Notes: generated from the letters alone by a model not told the origin. A stretch of DNA of 64,000 nucleotides from Bin87 sp965262485 (GCA_965262485.1 OZ253540.1:3348001-3412000); one strand, 5' to 3'; shown: positions 7,827-16,343, counted from the first letter of the stretch. Numbers and translations: made by a program.

Positions 7827-7996
7827 CGCACCCACCTTGGCAATCCCCTCGCCGTAGCTCGGATAATCAAATCACCCTGGACCTGGCAGCCCCAACGCTG
7901 GACATTGGCCTGCATGGTGGGTATCATCGCGGCACAGGTTATTAGCGCCGCAGCGTGCCCAGGGGTAAAGGGTTTGTTGCAACAGGAGGGCGGTCG

Positions 7997-10222
7997 ATGG
8001 TCGCAGTGATTAGCGACTCTACGAATCTCATCGCCCGGGTGTCGGAGTATCTGGACGACGAAGTCCAGCTCGACGCGATTCAGCGTGCCTACGATTTCGC
8101 CGCACAATGCCACCACGGGCAGATGCGTCTATCCGGCGACCCCTACATCGTACATCCGTTGGCCGCCGCCACCATCCTGGCCGACCTGCATCTCGACCCC
8201 GATACCATCATGGCAGCCCTCCTGCATGATGTTCTGGAGGATTGCGGCGTCACCGTAGACCAGCTTACCGAGCGGTTTGGCCCCGACGTGGCGCGCCTGG
8301 TCGACGGTGTAACCAAACTCGCCCGCGTCGATTATCGACCCCCCGACGCCAACGGCAACACCACGTCCGATGCCGAAAGCCTCTACGCCGAAAGCCTACG
8401 CAAGATGCTGGTGGCAATGGCAGAGGACATCCGCGTGGTTCTCATCAAACTCGCCGACCGCATGCACAACATGCAGACGCTGGGGGCCCTGCCCGACGAT
8501 AAACGGCGTCGCATCGCCCAGGAAACGCTGGACGTTTACTCCCCCCTGGCCCATCGCCTCGGCATCTGGGAGCTAAAATGGCAGCTTGACGACCTGGCTT
8601 TTCGACACCTGGACGAGTCCACCTACCGGGAGATATCCCGGATGCTGGCCGCCCGCCGTTCCCAGCGCGAAGCCTACGTCGCCGAAGTGGCTGACCACCT
8701 GCGCGATGAGCTCGCGGTCAACGGGCTGCGGTCCGAAGTCAGCGGCCGACCCAAGAGCATTTACTCCATCCACAACAAGATCGAAAAATACGCCCTCGAG
8801 GGCAAAGAACTCAGCGATATTTACGACCTCTACGCCCTCCGCGTCATCGTTGACGACGTGGCCGATTGCTATAAGGCCCTGGGCATTGCCCATCGGTTGT
8901 GGAGCCCCATCCCCGGCCAGTTCGACGACTACATCGCCACGCCCAAGAAGAACCTGTACCAGTCGCTGCACACCACCGTAATCTGCGACGGCGGGCATCC
9001 GCTGGAAGTGCAGATCAAAACCGACGAAATGCACCGGATCGCCGAGTACGGTGTGGCGGCGCACTGGCGATATAAGGAAGGCGCCGGCCCCAACGGCAAC
9101 AGCGGCCGTTTCGAAGAACGCATGACGTGGCTGCGCCAGTTGCTGGAATGGCAGCGGGAAACGCCGGATACCAACGAATTTCTGGAGTCGGTGCGCGAAG
9201 ACCTGTTCCGCGACCAGGTTTTCGTCTATACCCCCAAGGGCGACATCATGGAGCTCACTGCCGGCGCCACGCCCATCGATTTCGCATACAAGATTCACAC
9301 CGACCTCGGCCACCGAATTTCGGGAGCCAAAATCAACGGCCGCCTGGTTTCTCTGGACACTCCCCTGCAGAACGGCGACACGGTTGAGGTGGTCGCCGGC
9401 AAAACGGGACGTGGGCCATCCCCCGACTGGCTGAATCCTTCCCGCGGTTACGTTGCCACCAATACCGCCCGCCAGCGGATTCGCTCGTGGTTCAACCGCC
9501 AGGCCCGCAGCGCCAACATCAATCGGGGCCGAGAGTTGCTGCGCCGCGAAATGAACCGCATGGGCGTTAAGATCCCCGACCGCGATGTAGTGGCGCGGTG
9601 CCGTTACGAAACGATGGAAGACTTGCTGGCCGCCCTGGGCTCCGGCGAGCTTAGCGACACCGCCCTGGACCATCGCCTGACTCAGCTCCGCGTTGACGGC
9701 GCCGACGAAGCGGCGTGGATGCCCAGAACCAAAAGCGCCGTTCCCCTGGACAGCCCGTCATCCGGAATATCGGTGCTTGGTGTGGGCGACCTGCTGACTC
9801 GCATCGCCGTGTGTTGCAATCCCATTCAGGGCGACCCCATCATCGGCTTCGTCACCCGTTCGCGCGGCGTCAGCGTACACAAAACCGACTGCATCAATGT
9901 GCTCAACGAGGACGAACAGGAGCGGTTGGTGCCGGTTGCATGGGGGCAAAAACAGGAACTGTACCCCCTGCGTATTCGTATCGAGGCCATCGACCGGGTC
10001 GGGCTGCTGCGCGACGTTACCACCAAGCTGTCCGAAGACAAAATCAACATCGCCTGGGTGGTCACCCGGGAAAACGACGACGCCACCGTCAGCATGGAGC
10101 TAACCATCCACGTCGCCGGGCTGGCCGAATTGAATCGGGTATTCTCGCGCGTGGAAGGAATCCGGGGCGTAACCTCGGTAAACCGCGTCACCAGCAGCCC
10201 ACTGCGCCAAACCACCCCGTAG
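7997..10222 (+). CDS. rel: (p)ppGpp synthetase/hydrolase, RelA/SpoT family
   Basis: The ATG at 7997 has GGAGGG seven bases upstream; the longer in-frame start at 7955 lacks an RBS. The protein is 741 residues. The HD hydrolase domain keeps H53, H77-D78 and E81-D82. The synthetase domain has RPKSIYSIHNK, DIYDLYALRVI and EVQIKTDEMHRIAEYGVAAHW. TGS (DQVFVYTPKGDIMEL), a zinc-finger-like segment (AVCCNPIQGDPIIGFVTRSRGVSVH) and a C-terminal ACT domain follow. It should make and degrade the stringent-response alarmone. The loop that is RFKD in most bifunctional Rel enzymes reads QFDD (308-311), like the acidic motif of synthetase-only RelA. Confidence 0.95.
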   Translation: MVAVISDSTNLIARVSEYLDDEVQLDAIQRAYDFAAQCHHGQMRLSGDPYIVHPLAAATILADLHLDPDTIMAALLHDVLEDCGVTVDQLTERFGPDVARLVDGVTKLARVDYRPPDANGNTTSDAESLYAESLRKMLVAMAEDIRVVLIKLADRMHNMQTLGALPDDKRRRIAQETLDVYSPLAHRLGIWELKWQLDDLAFRHLDESTYREISRMLAARRSQREAYVAEVADHLRDELAVNGLRSEVSGRPKSIYSIHNKIEKYALEGKELSDIYDLYALRVIVDDVADCYKALGIAHRLWSPIPGQFDDYIATPKKNLYQSLHTTVICDGGHPLEVQIKTDEMHRIAEYGVAAHWRYKEGAGPNGNSGRFEERMTWLRQLLEWQRETPDTNEFLESVREDLFRDQVFVYTPKGDIMELTAGATPIDFAYKIHTDLGHRISGAKINGRLVSLDTPLQNGDTVEVVAGKTGRGPSPDWLNPSRGYVATNTARQRIRSWFNRQARSANINRGRELLRREMNRMGVKIPDRDVVARCRYETMEDLLAALGSGELSDTALDHRLTQLRVDGADEAAWMPRTKSAVPLDSPSSGISVLGVGDLLTRIAVCCNPIQGDPIIGFVTRSRGVSVHKTDCINVLNEDEQERLVPVAWGQKQELYPLRIRIEAIDRVGLLRDVTTKLSEDKINIAWVVTRENDDATVSMELTIHVAGLAELNRVFSRVEGIRGVTSVNRVTSSPLRQTTP

Positions 10223-10276
10223 CTCCCCGTCCCCTCCCAGGGCAACCGCGTTCTAATTTAATCGGCTTTGCAGGCG

Positions 10277-10374
10277 TCCGTCATTCCCGCGAAAGCGGGA
10301 ATCCATACAGCTTGCTTCCAGACAATTGACGTACAACCAAACGACCTAGATTCCCGCTTTCGCGGGAATGACGG
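10277..10374. repeat. MITE family M, copy 1 (short form)
   Basis: GTCATTCCCGCGAAAGCGGG at the left and its complement CCCGCTTTCGCGGGAATGAC at the right enclose about 50 bases. This copy lacks the outer TTGACA ends found in copies 2, 3 and 5. Confidence 0.8.
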
Positions 10375-10409
10375 TATATGAGGTCTCCTAAAGTTAGAAT
10401 GCGTTTGCC

Positions 10410-10856
10410 CTGCCGTCCCCTCCCCCGCTCATCCCTGACAAGGGTATGTAACCCCGATAATGTCCCCTCTCCCTTGATGGGAGAGGGTTAGAGCCTGCCC
10501 CGCACTTGATGCGGGGGTGAGGGTGAAAACCTCTGCTAAACACTCGATACCTACCCCTTGTCAGCCCACTCATCCCGAGCCTGTCGAGGGACGTGGCAAT
10601 CCCGTTACACGTAACACCAAAAAATCCTGTCCATCCCGTTCATCCTGTTCATCCAGGTAAAAACCCGTCCCCTCCCCCGCTCATCCTGAGCCTGTCGGAG
10701 AACTTTGAAAAGGCCCTTGTGGGTGCCCAACATGGGTTGCGCCCGTCCACAGGCGGTAGTAATCTGTCCCAACTCCAGGCGTGCCCCGGATATGTGATCC
10801 GGGGTTTCGCATTTTGTTACTGCGCCCGAACCCGGCGCGACCCGCTGTGCAAAATA
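10410..10856. repeat. Repeat-rich leader region before the transporter gene
   Basis: The stretch holds a family C palindrome interrupted by a 19-bp palindrome variant (10498-10516), family D (about 10570 and 10680), family E (about 10622-10657), and CTTTGAAAAGGCCCTTGTGG, also seen near 14680 and 46070. A perfect hairpin CCCCGGAT-atgtg-ATCCGGGG (10784-10804) followed by a T-rich tract sits about 50 bases before the next start and may be an attenuator or terminator. No gene is present. Confidence 0.65.
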
Positions 10857-12290
10857 ATGGCTGAAGTCCATCCGTCAACGCTTCAATCCATTTCCCGCGT
10901 CGTCCCCAACCGGCGGGCGGCGCTGAAACTGGTCGTGGCGGTAGTGGCATTTGCCGCGATCCTGTTAATGCCCACGCCCGACGGTCTCACCGCTGAGGGT
11001 CAACGCGCGCTGGCGGTAATGACGCTGGCCGTGGTGTTGTGGGCCACCGAGGCCATACCGGTCCCGGTGGCCGGCATCCTGGGCGTGGTGTTGCTGGTCC
11101 TGATGCGGGCAACCCCGGATCTGGGCGCCGCGCTGCACGGTTTTTCGCAGCCGGTCGCCTACTTCCTCATCGGTATCCTGACCCTGGGCCTGGCCGTCCA
11201 GCATTCCGGATTGGCCGAACGGATGGCAACCTTCCTCATTCGGGGCGCCGGCGGACGCCCCCACCTGCTGTACTTCCAGATGCTGTTCTCCTTCGCCGCC
11301 CTCACCTTCGCCCTGCCGTCAGCCAGCACCAGGGGCGCCATCATGGTGCACGTGTACGAGCAGGTGCTGGCCCACTGGAACATCCCGCGCGGTCACCGCT
11401 ACTACACCGCGCTGATGATCGCCATGGGCAGCCTGAATCGACTCGGATCCACGGCGCTGCTGGCCGGCGGCATAACCCCGGTGGTTGCTTCGGGGTTGCT
11501 CGGCGATTTCTCCTGGACCCACTGGTTCGTGCTGATGAGCGTTCCCTTCTATGCCAACCTGATCGTCGGCGGAACCGTCCTCTACGTTTTCTACCGGTCC
11601 GGATTCAGGCTGGAGGGAGTCAAGGAAGCCGCTCCCATGTCGGTCGGGCCAATCAGCGGCGTTGAGATTAGAGCCGGTGTGATCGTCATGTTGACCGCCC
11701 TGCTGTGGTTCACCGACTTCGCTCACGGACTGCATCCGGCGATACCGGCCCTGATCGCCCTCAGCGTCATATTGATGCCCCGTATTGGCATACTGACCTG
11801 GCAGGAATTTGAACGCAACGTCGGCTGGAGCAATTTCTTCGTCATCGCCACTTCCCTGTCGTTGGCTCACGCCCTGGTTACCACCGGAGCCGCCGCCTGG
11901 TTCTCGGAAACTCTGGTGGGCGGGGCCAGCCAATTTCAGGATCACCCGTTGCTGGTGCTGCTGGCGCTCTGCGTGTGTTTCGCCGGCGTGCGCATGTTGC
12001 TGCCCAACATCGCCGGATACCTGGCGCTGGTCATTCCGGTCGCCATGGCCACCGGCCAGTCATTGGGGCTGAACCCGTTGGTATGCGGCATGGCCGCCGT
12101 GGTGGTGGGCGACTCCGTGGTGTACTACGGAGCGGGCGGAATGTCGGGAGTGTTCATTTACAGCCGCGCCAACATATCCAACCCCGAAATTTTCCGCTTC
12201 GGCATCACCATGACGGCAGTTGCCATCGGGATGCTTTTTGCCCTGGTCGTGCCCTACTGGAACCTGGTGGGCCAACCCCTGACCCAGTAA
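10857..12290 (+). CDS. SLC13/DASS-type anion symporter family membrane protein
   Basis: The start is taken at the ATG at 10857 (MAEVHPSTLQ), because the longer frame to 10593 is encoded by repeats. It gives 477 residues with about 11-12 hydrophobic segments. LWATEAIPVPVAGILGVVLL near residue 60 and the two re-entrant-type segments (SASTRGAIMVH, NRLGSTALLAGGITPVVAS; later LLPNIAGYLALVIPVAMATG) match the divalent anion:Na+ symporter family. Likely substrates are dicarboxylate, sulfate or a similar anion; the sequence does not decide. No clear Shine-Dalgarno is seen. It stands alone between repeats. Confidence 0.8.
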   Translation: MAEVHPSTLQSISRVVPNRRAALKLVVAVVAFAAILLMPTPDGLTAEGQRALAVMTLAVVLWATEAIPVPVAGILGVVLLVLMRATPDLGAALHGFSQPVAYFLIGILTLGLAVQHSGLAERMATFLIRGAGGRPHLLYFQMLFSFAALTFALPSASTRGAIMVHVYEQVLAHWNIPRGHRYYTALMIAMGSLNRLGSTALLAGGITPVVASGLLGDFSWTHWFVLMSVPFYANLIVGGTVLYVFYRSGFRLEGVKEAAPMSVGPISGVEIRAGVIVMLTALLWFTDFAHGLHPAIPALIALSVILMPRIGILTWQEFERNVGWSNFFVIATSLSLAHALVTTGAAAWFSETLVGGASQFQDHPLLVLLALCVCFAGVRMLLPNIAGYLALVIPVAMATGQSLGLNPLVCGMAAVVVGDSVVYYGAGGMSGVFIYSRANISNPEIFRFGITMTAVAIGMLFALVVPYWNLVGQPLTQ

Positions 12291-12302
12291 GCAAGCGCCA
12301 AA

Positions 12303-12344
12303 CCCCCTCTCCCCTTGTGGGAGAGGACTGGGGTGAGGGGTATC
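12303..12344. repeat. Repeat family C copy
   Basis: CCCTCTCCCCTTGTGGGAG... continuing into TGGGGTGAGGGG forms a palindrome between the convergent transporter and SNase genes. It is followed by a family E fragment (CATCCTGTCCATCC). Confidence 0.75.
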
Positions 12345-12350
12345 CTCCCT

Positions 12351-12929
12351 TCATCCTGTCCATCCACGCCAGAAAACGAACCCGGCCAGTATACCCATTA
12401 TCGCCGCCAGCGCCACCAGGAACACCAGCCACCGCACGGGGTGGAACCGCCGTTGCCGCCGCTGCCGCAGTTCCGCCCGATAGTCCCACGGACGCTGCTG
12501 CCTACTGCGACGGTCTTTCCAGACGCCGCGCCGTTTGGTTTTCGCCTCCTCCTCAGCTTCGGGGAAACCCAACTCCCTGCCACCGTAGCGGCGATACCAG
12601 TAAGCCATGCCCGAGCTCACCATCATCAGGTTTACCGACTGCTGACGTCCGCGCCGCGACCGGTACAGCAAACCAACCGTCCGTCCGTAGCGGTCGGTGG
12701 CAACTGCCTCCATGTTGATGCGACCGCGCCGCACCAGCGAGGCCAGCTCATCCCGCGCCTCCGCGCCATAGGGCTGGGCCATTTCCGGGGCGTCGATGGC
12801 GTACAGCCGCACCGGAAAGGGACGCCGCAGGAAGCTGAAAAAACCGGCATATTTCACGTGAAGGGAGTCGCCATCCACCACCGATTGCACCAGCACCCGG
12901 CGCGAGCGGCGTGAATCACGCCGGCGCAT
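12351..12929 (-). CDS. Staphylococcal-nuclease-like protein with C-terminal membrane anchor
   Basis: The 192-residue protein has an SNc/TNase domain: VVDGDSLHV (D19, D21), VRLYAIDAPE (R41, D46, E49) and DRYGR (R83), the counterparts of the SNase calcium and catalytic residues. YRRYGGRELGFPEAEEEAK and GVWKD complete the domain. A basic linker leads to one C-terminal hydrophobic helix (WLVFLVALAAIMGILAGFVF). There is no N-terminal signal peptide, so the protein appears tail-anchored, which is unusual because most SNase homologues are secreted. It is probably a Ca2+-dependent nucleic-acid phosphodiesterase. Confidence 0.85.
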   Translation of the reverse strand: MRRRDSRRSRRVLVQSVVDGDSLHVKYAGFFSFLRRPFPVRLYAIDAPEMAQPYGAEARDELASLVRRGRINMEAVATDRYGRTVGLLYRSRRGRQQSVNLMMVSSGMAYWYRRYGGRELGFPEAEEEAKTKRRGVWKDRRSRQQRPWDYRAELRQRRQRRFHPVRWLVFLVALAAIMGILAGFVFWRGWTG

Positions 12930-13027
12930 TACGGGTTATCACCGGGGAACATCGACGTAGCGCGGGTCACGGATTATCTGCCTGAAAACAAGTGTGTTCA
13001 TAGCGTGTTTTTCGCGTACCCGCTTCA

Positions 13028-13206
13028 GGTTCTGTTGACATTTCCAGTCATTCCCGCGAAAGAACGTCACCCCGTACTTGATACGGGGCGGGAATCCAGA
13101 GAGTCGGGAGGTGGCTAATTTCGGGATAGTTATGCCTATTTGCAGCACTGGATTCCGGCTTTCGCCGGAATGACGAAATGAAATTTCAAAATGTCAACAG
13201 AGCCTA
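13028..13206. repeat. MITE family M, copy 2, carrying a nested 19-bp palindrome
   Basis: The ends AGGTTCTGTTGACA (13028-13041) and TGTCAACAGAGCCT (13192-13205) are inverted repeats. The left inner arm GTCATTCCCGCGAAAG is split from CGGGAATCCAGA by AACGTCAC plus the palindrome at 13070-13088. The core (GGAGGTGGCTAATTTCGGG, then ATAGTTATGC) is the reverse complement of the core of copy 3. Confidence 0.85.
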
Positions 13207-13210
13207 ATCT

Positions 13211-13331
13211 GTCATTGCGAGGAGCATAGCGACGTGGCAATCTCGATGAGGTTGAACACACGTCGGCAAACCACCATTGCTACGCCGACGAGGTTCCCAC
13301 GCTACACCCGCAATGACAAAGTGGGTACGCA
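13211..13331. repeat. Repeat A, copy 1
   Basis: The element starts GTCATTGCGAGGAGCATAGC and ends CGCAATGAC, then the flank AAAGTGGGTACGCAT. It is an imperfect palindrome of about 107 bp. It abuts the surviving 5' end of a PIN-domain gene. Confidence 0.8.
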
Positions 13332-13371
13332 TCAGGGAGACGATGACGTTGGTATCCAGAACTACCTTCAC
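13332..13371 (-). pseudogene. PIN-domain toxin, 5' remnant cut off by repeat A
   Basis: From a GTG at 13371 the minus strand reads VKVVLDTNVIVSL, the first strand and catalytic Asp of a PIN nuclease. The next codons, MRTHFVIAGVAW, are encoded by repeat A and its flank. The start lies 12 bases after the antitoxin stop, the usual arrangement for an antitoxin-toxin operon. The toxin is dead: the other PIN acidic residues are gone. Confidence 0.75.
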
Positions 13372-13383
13372 TCCGAAAACAAT

Positions 13384-13641
13384 CTAATCCCGGAACGAGT
13401 GGGTCTCCGCTCTGTATTCTTCCAACAGGGTCGAAACGTCCCCAGGGTCAATGCCTTCTTCCCGCGCCCTTTGTTCTCCGTATTGGAGCAACCGCCTCCA
13501 TTCGTACTCTTCCATATAACGAACCAACGCCTCACGAACAAACTCACTCCTGGTGCGGCCTTCTTGCCTCATGGCTTCGTCGACTCGGTCTGCCATCTCC
13601 GGAGGCAACGAGAAAGTAAATGTCTTGGTAGATCTAGCCAT
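13384..13641 (-). CDS. Ribbon-helix-helix antitoxin (CopG/Arc type)
   Basis: The 85-residue protein begins MARSTKTFTFSLPPEMADRV, a beta-strand for DNA contact, followed by the RHH helices containing GRTRSEFVREALVRYMEEYEW. The C-terminal region (GIDPGDVSTLLEEYRAE) would bind the toxin. Its partner was the PIN protein whose first 13 codons follow; that gene has been truncated, so the antitoxin is now an orphan. It probably represses its own promoter. Confidence 0.8.
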   Translation of the reverse strand: MARSTKTFTFSLPPEMADRVDEAMRQEGRTRSEFVREALVRYMEEYEWRRLLQYGEQRAREEGIDPGDVSTLLEEYRAETHSFRD

Positions 13642-13724
13642 ACGACCTCAAGTATTACCCGGTCTTACTATACATGGCGCCCCAGCGGGAGACTACAAAA
13701 TGCGAATGCAGCTGCGAATGGGTA

Positions 13725-14561
13725 TCACACCGTCATCGGCGTATCGCTGCGGTTGGCCCATTCGCCCATCGAGGCATCGTAGTTTTTGGAATTTTCGAAT
13801 CCCACCAGCCGGAGCACAAAGTTTCCGTGCGCCGCACGGATGCCCGCCTGTCAATAAGAATAGGCAGTTTTGTCCGGCGTAATACCATGCTCGGTAAGTA
13901 TGCGTCGAATCTCGGCGGCCGGCTTGAACATATGCGTGTGTCGGTCCATCAAATTGAACCACTCCAGATGCACCGCTCCGGTCACGTGACCGGGCCGCTG
14001 ATTGCGGTAGTTCTCGGCGGCGCCGTCCCATTCGGCGTCGCTGCGCACATCCCACACCACCACGTTGTCCAGGGTACAGGCCGCCTTCAGTTCGTCGCCG
14101 CTGGCGATGAACGAATCGTCGACGCGCGGCGTAAAGGTTACGTTCCCCGCCGGACGTGACCGGTCAAAGCTGACCGTCTGCCCGTCGGCGACCCAACGAC
14201 GCCAGCCTCCGTTGAGCACCATCACGTTGCGGTGGCCATAGTAGTTGAACACCCACCACATCCGCGCCGCCGTCAATCCCTGGGCGTGATCGTAGGTAAC
14301 AACGGTGGTGTCGTCGCCAACGCCCATCCCTTCGGCCATCGCCTTGAACTGCTCCGGAGTCATCACGTGCTGCCGATTGGTATCGGGGTTCTTGGCCCAG
14401 TTGTCCGGAACCACCACCGCGCCGGGGATGTGGCCCCGTTGCCAGGCATCGTTATTGTTGCAATCCAGCGCCACCACGTTGGGATCATCCAGGTGGGCGG
14501 CTACCCAATCGGGGTCGGTGAGATATTCGGGGTGCGCGTAGGTTTCGGCGGCGGTCGTCAT
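13725..14561 (-). CDS. Two-domain rhodanese sulfurtransferase, probable selenoprotein (in-frame UGA at the catalytic Cys)
   Basis: The ATG at 14561 has AAGGAG seven bases upstream. The N-terminal domain has VVALDCNNNDAWQRGHIPGA; the second has VVVWDVRSDAEWDG and GHVTGAVHLEW. At codon 237 (13853-13851) a TGA follows KTAYSY, and the frame continues QAGIRAAHGNFVLRLVGF, then NYDASMGEW, to a TGA at 13725. Rhodaneses have CQxGxRA at exactly this point, so UGA replaces the catalytic Cys codon. Downstream conservation and a hairpin at 13840-13824 argue for selenocysteine insertion; a Cys-to-stop mutation is the alternative. The full product would be 278 residues. Probable role: sulfur or selenium transfer from thiosulfate or 3-mercaptopyruvate. 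Confidence 0.8.
13824..13853 (-). promoter_or_regulatory. Putative bacterial SECIS element after the in-frame UGA
   Basis: On the minus strand, 17 bases after the TGA, TCCGTGC-GGC-GCACGGA forms a perfect 7-bp stem with a three-base loop whose first two bases are G. This fits the described bacterial SECIS model (stem of at least 4 bp, apical loop of 3-14 nt with an early G, 16-37 nt between UGA and loop). It lies within coding sequence, as bacterial SECIS elements do. Confidence 0.6.
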
Positions 14562-14689
14562 GGCGTGGCTCCTTGGGTCAACCAGCATTTATCGTCTGGC
14601 GATTGCTGGCTGGCGTTAAGTGGATTGTAGGCGTCGATGGGTTGGCGGGTCAATCGGGGCCACATCATCACCAGGGTCTTTTCAAAGTT

Positions 14690-14788
14690 GTGGAAATTAA
14701 ACACCCGCTCGTCCTGAGCCTGTAGAACCACGTGGCAATCCCGTCCCTCCCCCTCTCCCATCAAGGGAGAGGGTTGGGGTGAGGGTGA
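14690..14788. repeat. Families D and C repeats upstream of the rhodanese
   Basis: CTTTTCAAAGTTGTGGAAAT and ACACCCGCTCGTCCTGAGCC recur near 45965, and a family C palindrome follows at about 14746-14788. No gene is seen between 14562 and 15040. Confidence 0.7.
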
Positions 14789-14803
14789 CAATCACCCCCA
14801 TCT

Positions 14804-14946
14804 GTCATTGCGAGGAGCGCAGCCGCTCATGGTGAGCCTGTCGAACCACGTGGCAATCTCGATGAGGCTGAACACACGTTGGCAAACCACCGTTGCTACG
14901 GCGACGAGATTGCCAACCCCCGCATCGAGTACGGGGTCGCAATGAC
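14804..14946. repeat. Repeat A, copy 2, with inserted family D segment
   Basis: It starts GTCATTGCGAGGAGCGCAGC, then CTCATGGTGAGCCTGTCGAA (family D) interrupts before GTGGCAATCTCGATGAGG. The right end carries the 19-bp palindrome variant CCCCGCATCGAGTACGGGG (14918-14936) and TCGCAATGAC. Confidence 0.8.
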
Positions 14947-15040
14947 AGATTAATGTGGGTAAGCGTGCGTCCCCGCCGGTCCGGCCGATTCCTTGCGCTA
15001 TAATGCCCGCAGTCCCACCACCCGCAGGAGTCCGGTTGTT

Positions 15041-16090
15041 ATGAAATTTGGGCTGTTCATATTGCCCTCATGGCCTGATCCCGACACTTCGGAGCAGGCC
15101 CGCATCTTTGCCGAAACCATCGAGCAAATCCAGTACGCCGAGGAGCTGGGATTTGATTCGGTGTGGCTGGCCGAACACCACTTCACCCGCTTCGGCATCG
15201 TGCCCCAGGCCCTGTCCTTCGCCCACTACGTCGCCGGCAAGACCAAAACCATCCGCATCGGCACCGGGGTCAGCGTGTTGACTTTCCACAACCCCATTTT
15301 CGTCGCCGAGCAAACCGCCATGCTCGATGTGCTGTCCGGCGGCCGGCTGGACTTTGGCGTGGGTCGGGGGCAGGTGGTTTACGAGTACAACAACTTTGGC
15401 GTGGACTACGAATCGCGCACCCAGCGGTTCGCCGAGATTGTCGATATCATCCTGGGGTTGTGGTCAACGCCCGGTTTCACCTACCGCGGCCGCTACTACC
15501 AGGTCGAGGACATGACCATCACGCCGTCTCCGGTGCAGCGACCCCATCCGCCGCTGTACCTGGCAGTGTCCCGGACGCCGGCCAGCGTGGACGTGGCCGT
15601 CTCCCGCGACCTGCCCGTGCTGACCGGCGCCAACACCCCCGACGAGGACGTCCTCGGCATTCGCACCCTGTACCTCGACGCCTGCAAACAGGCTGGCAAA
15701 GAGCCGCCCGTGCGTGACATGCCTTTCTTCCGTCTGGCCTACGTGGCCGAGGACGCCAAAACCGCCCGCGCAGACCCGCGCGCAGCCCTGTCCTGGGTCC
15801 GCGACCTCAACGGATTGCGCCGCACTCTCACCGGCGGCAGCGAAATTTACATGGATCTGGATCACTGGCGTCAGACCCGCGCCACGCCGCCTCCGAGCTA
15901 CGAAGAAGACCTGCAAACCACCGCCTACTTCGGTACGCCGGACGAGATGTGCGGATGGCTGCGCGGCTTGCAGGATCAGTATCAGATGGAATACTTCGGG
16001 CTGGACATGGCGTTCGGCGGCATTGCCCATGAGAAGGTGATGCGGGCGATGAAGCTCTTCGCGGAAGAAGTGATCCCCAAGTTCCGTTAA
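15041..16090 (+). CDS. LLM-class flavin-dependent oxidoreductase (bacterial luciferase-like)
   Basis: The ATG at 15041 (MKFGLFILPSWPDP) has AGGAG ten bases upstream; 349 residues. The luciferase-like TIM barrel is clear: AEELGFDSVWLAEHHF, then RIGTGVSVLTFHNP, AEQTAMLDVLSGGRLDFGVGRG, and a C-terminal YFGTPDEMCGWL. The family uses FMN or F420 to oxidise diverse organic compounds; the substrate is not predictable. Two paralogues lie at 46309 and 60347. Expansion of such genes is known in SAR202-type Chloroflexota and supports that lineage guess. Confidence 0.9.
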   Translation: MKFGLFILPSWPDPDTSEQARIFAETIEQIQYAEELGFDSVWLAEHHFTRFGIVPQALSFAHYVAGKTKTIRIGTGVSVLTFHNPIFVAEQTAMLDVLSGGRLDFGVGRGQVVYEYNNFGVDYESRTQRFAEIVDIILGLWSTPGFTYRGRYYQVEDMTITPSPVQRPHPPLYLAVSRTPASVDVAVSRDLPVLTGANTPDEDVLGIRTLYLDACKQAGKEPPVRDMPFFRLAYVAEDAKTARADPRAALSWVRDLNGLRRTLTGGSEIYMDLDHWRQTRATPPPSYEEDLQTTAYFGTPDEMCGWLRGLQDQYQMEYFGLDMAFGGIAHEKVMRAMKLFAEEVIPKFR

Positions 16091-16129
16091 CGGCGGCCGG
16101 CCGGCTTCAACTCTCACCGGCGCGGAGGC

Positions 16130-16292
16130 TCCACGCGTACCCGCCTTGTCATTGCGAGGAGCTTCAGCCCATCCTGCGAGGAGCACCCGCTCATCCTGAG
16201 CCCGTCGAAGGATCATCCCGAGCCTGTCGAGGGACGTGGCAATCCCGTCCCTCCCCCTCTCCCTTGATGGGAGAGGGTTGGGGTGAGAGTGA
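16130..16292. repeat. Mixed repeat cluster (A end, D, C)
   Basis: CACGCGTACCCGCCTTGTCA and CGAGGAGCTTCAGCCCATCC begin the cluster, followed by CTCATCCTGAGCCCGTCGAA (family D) and a family C palindrome at 16250-16292. These pieces look like repeats inserted into one another. Confidence 0.75.
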
Positions 16293-16343
16293 CAATCGCC
16301 CGCATTGCCAACGGAATGCAGCCGTTGGTAACATGACAGCATA

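Noticed and set aside
8573..9673. 366-codon frame antisense to rel
   Set aside because: Compositional shadow; rel is complete and conserved over the same bases.
10593..10856. N-terminal extension of the SLC13 transporter
   Set aside because: The extra 88 residues are encoded by dispersed repeats and a perfect hairpin, and do not resemble a transporter N-terminus.
13725..13850. Separate downstream gene after a truncated rhodanese
   Set aside because: The frame after the UGA has no start codon or RBS of its own and aligns with the rest of the rhodanese domain, so it belongs to the same protein.
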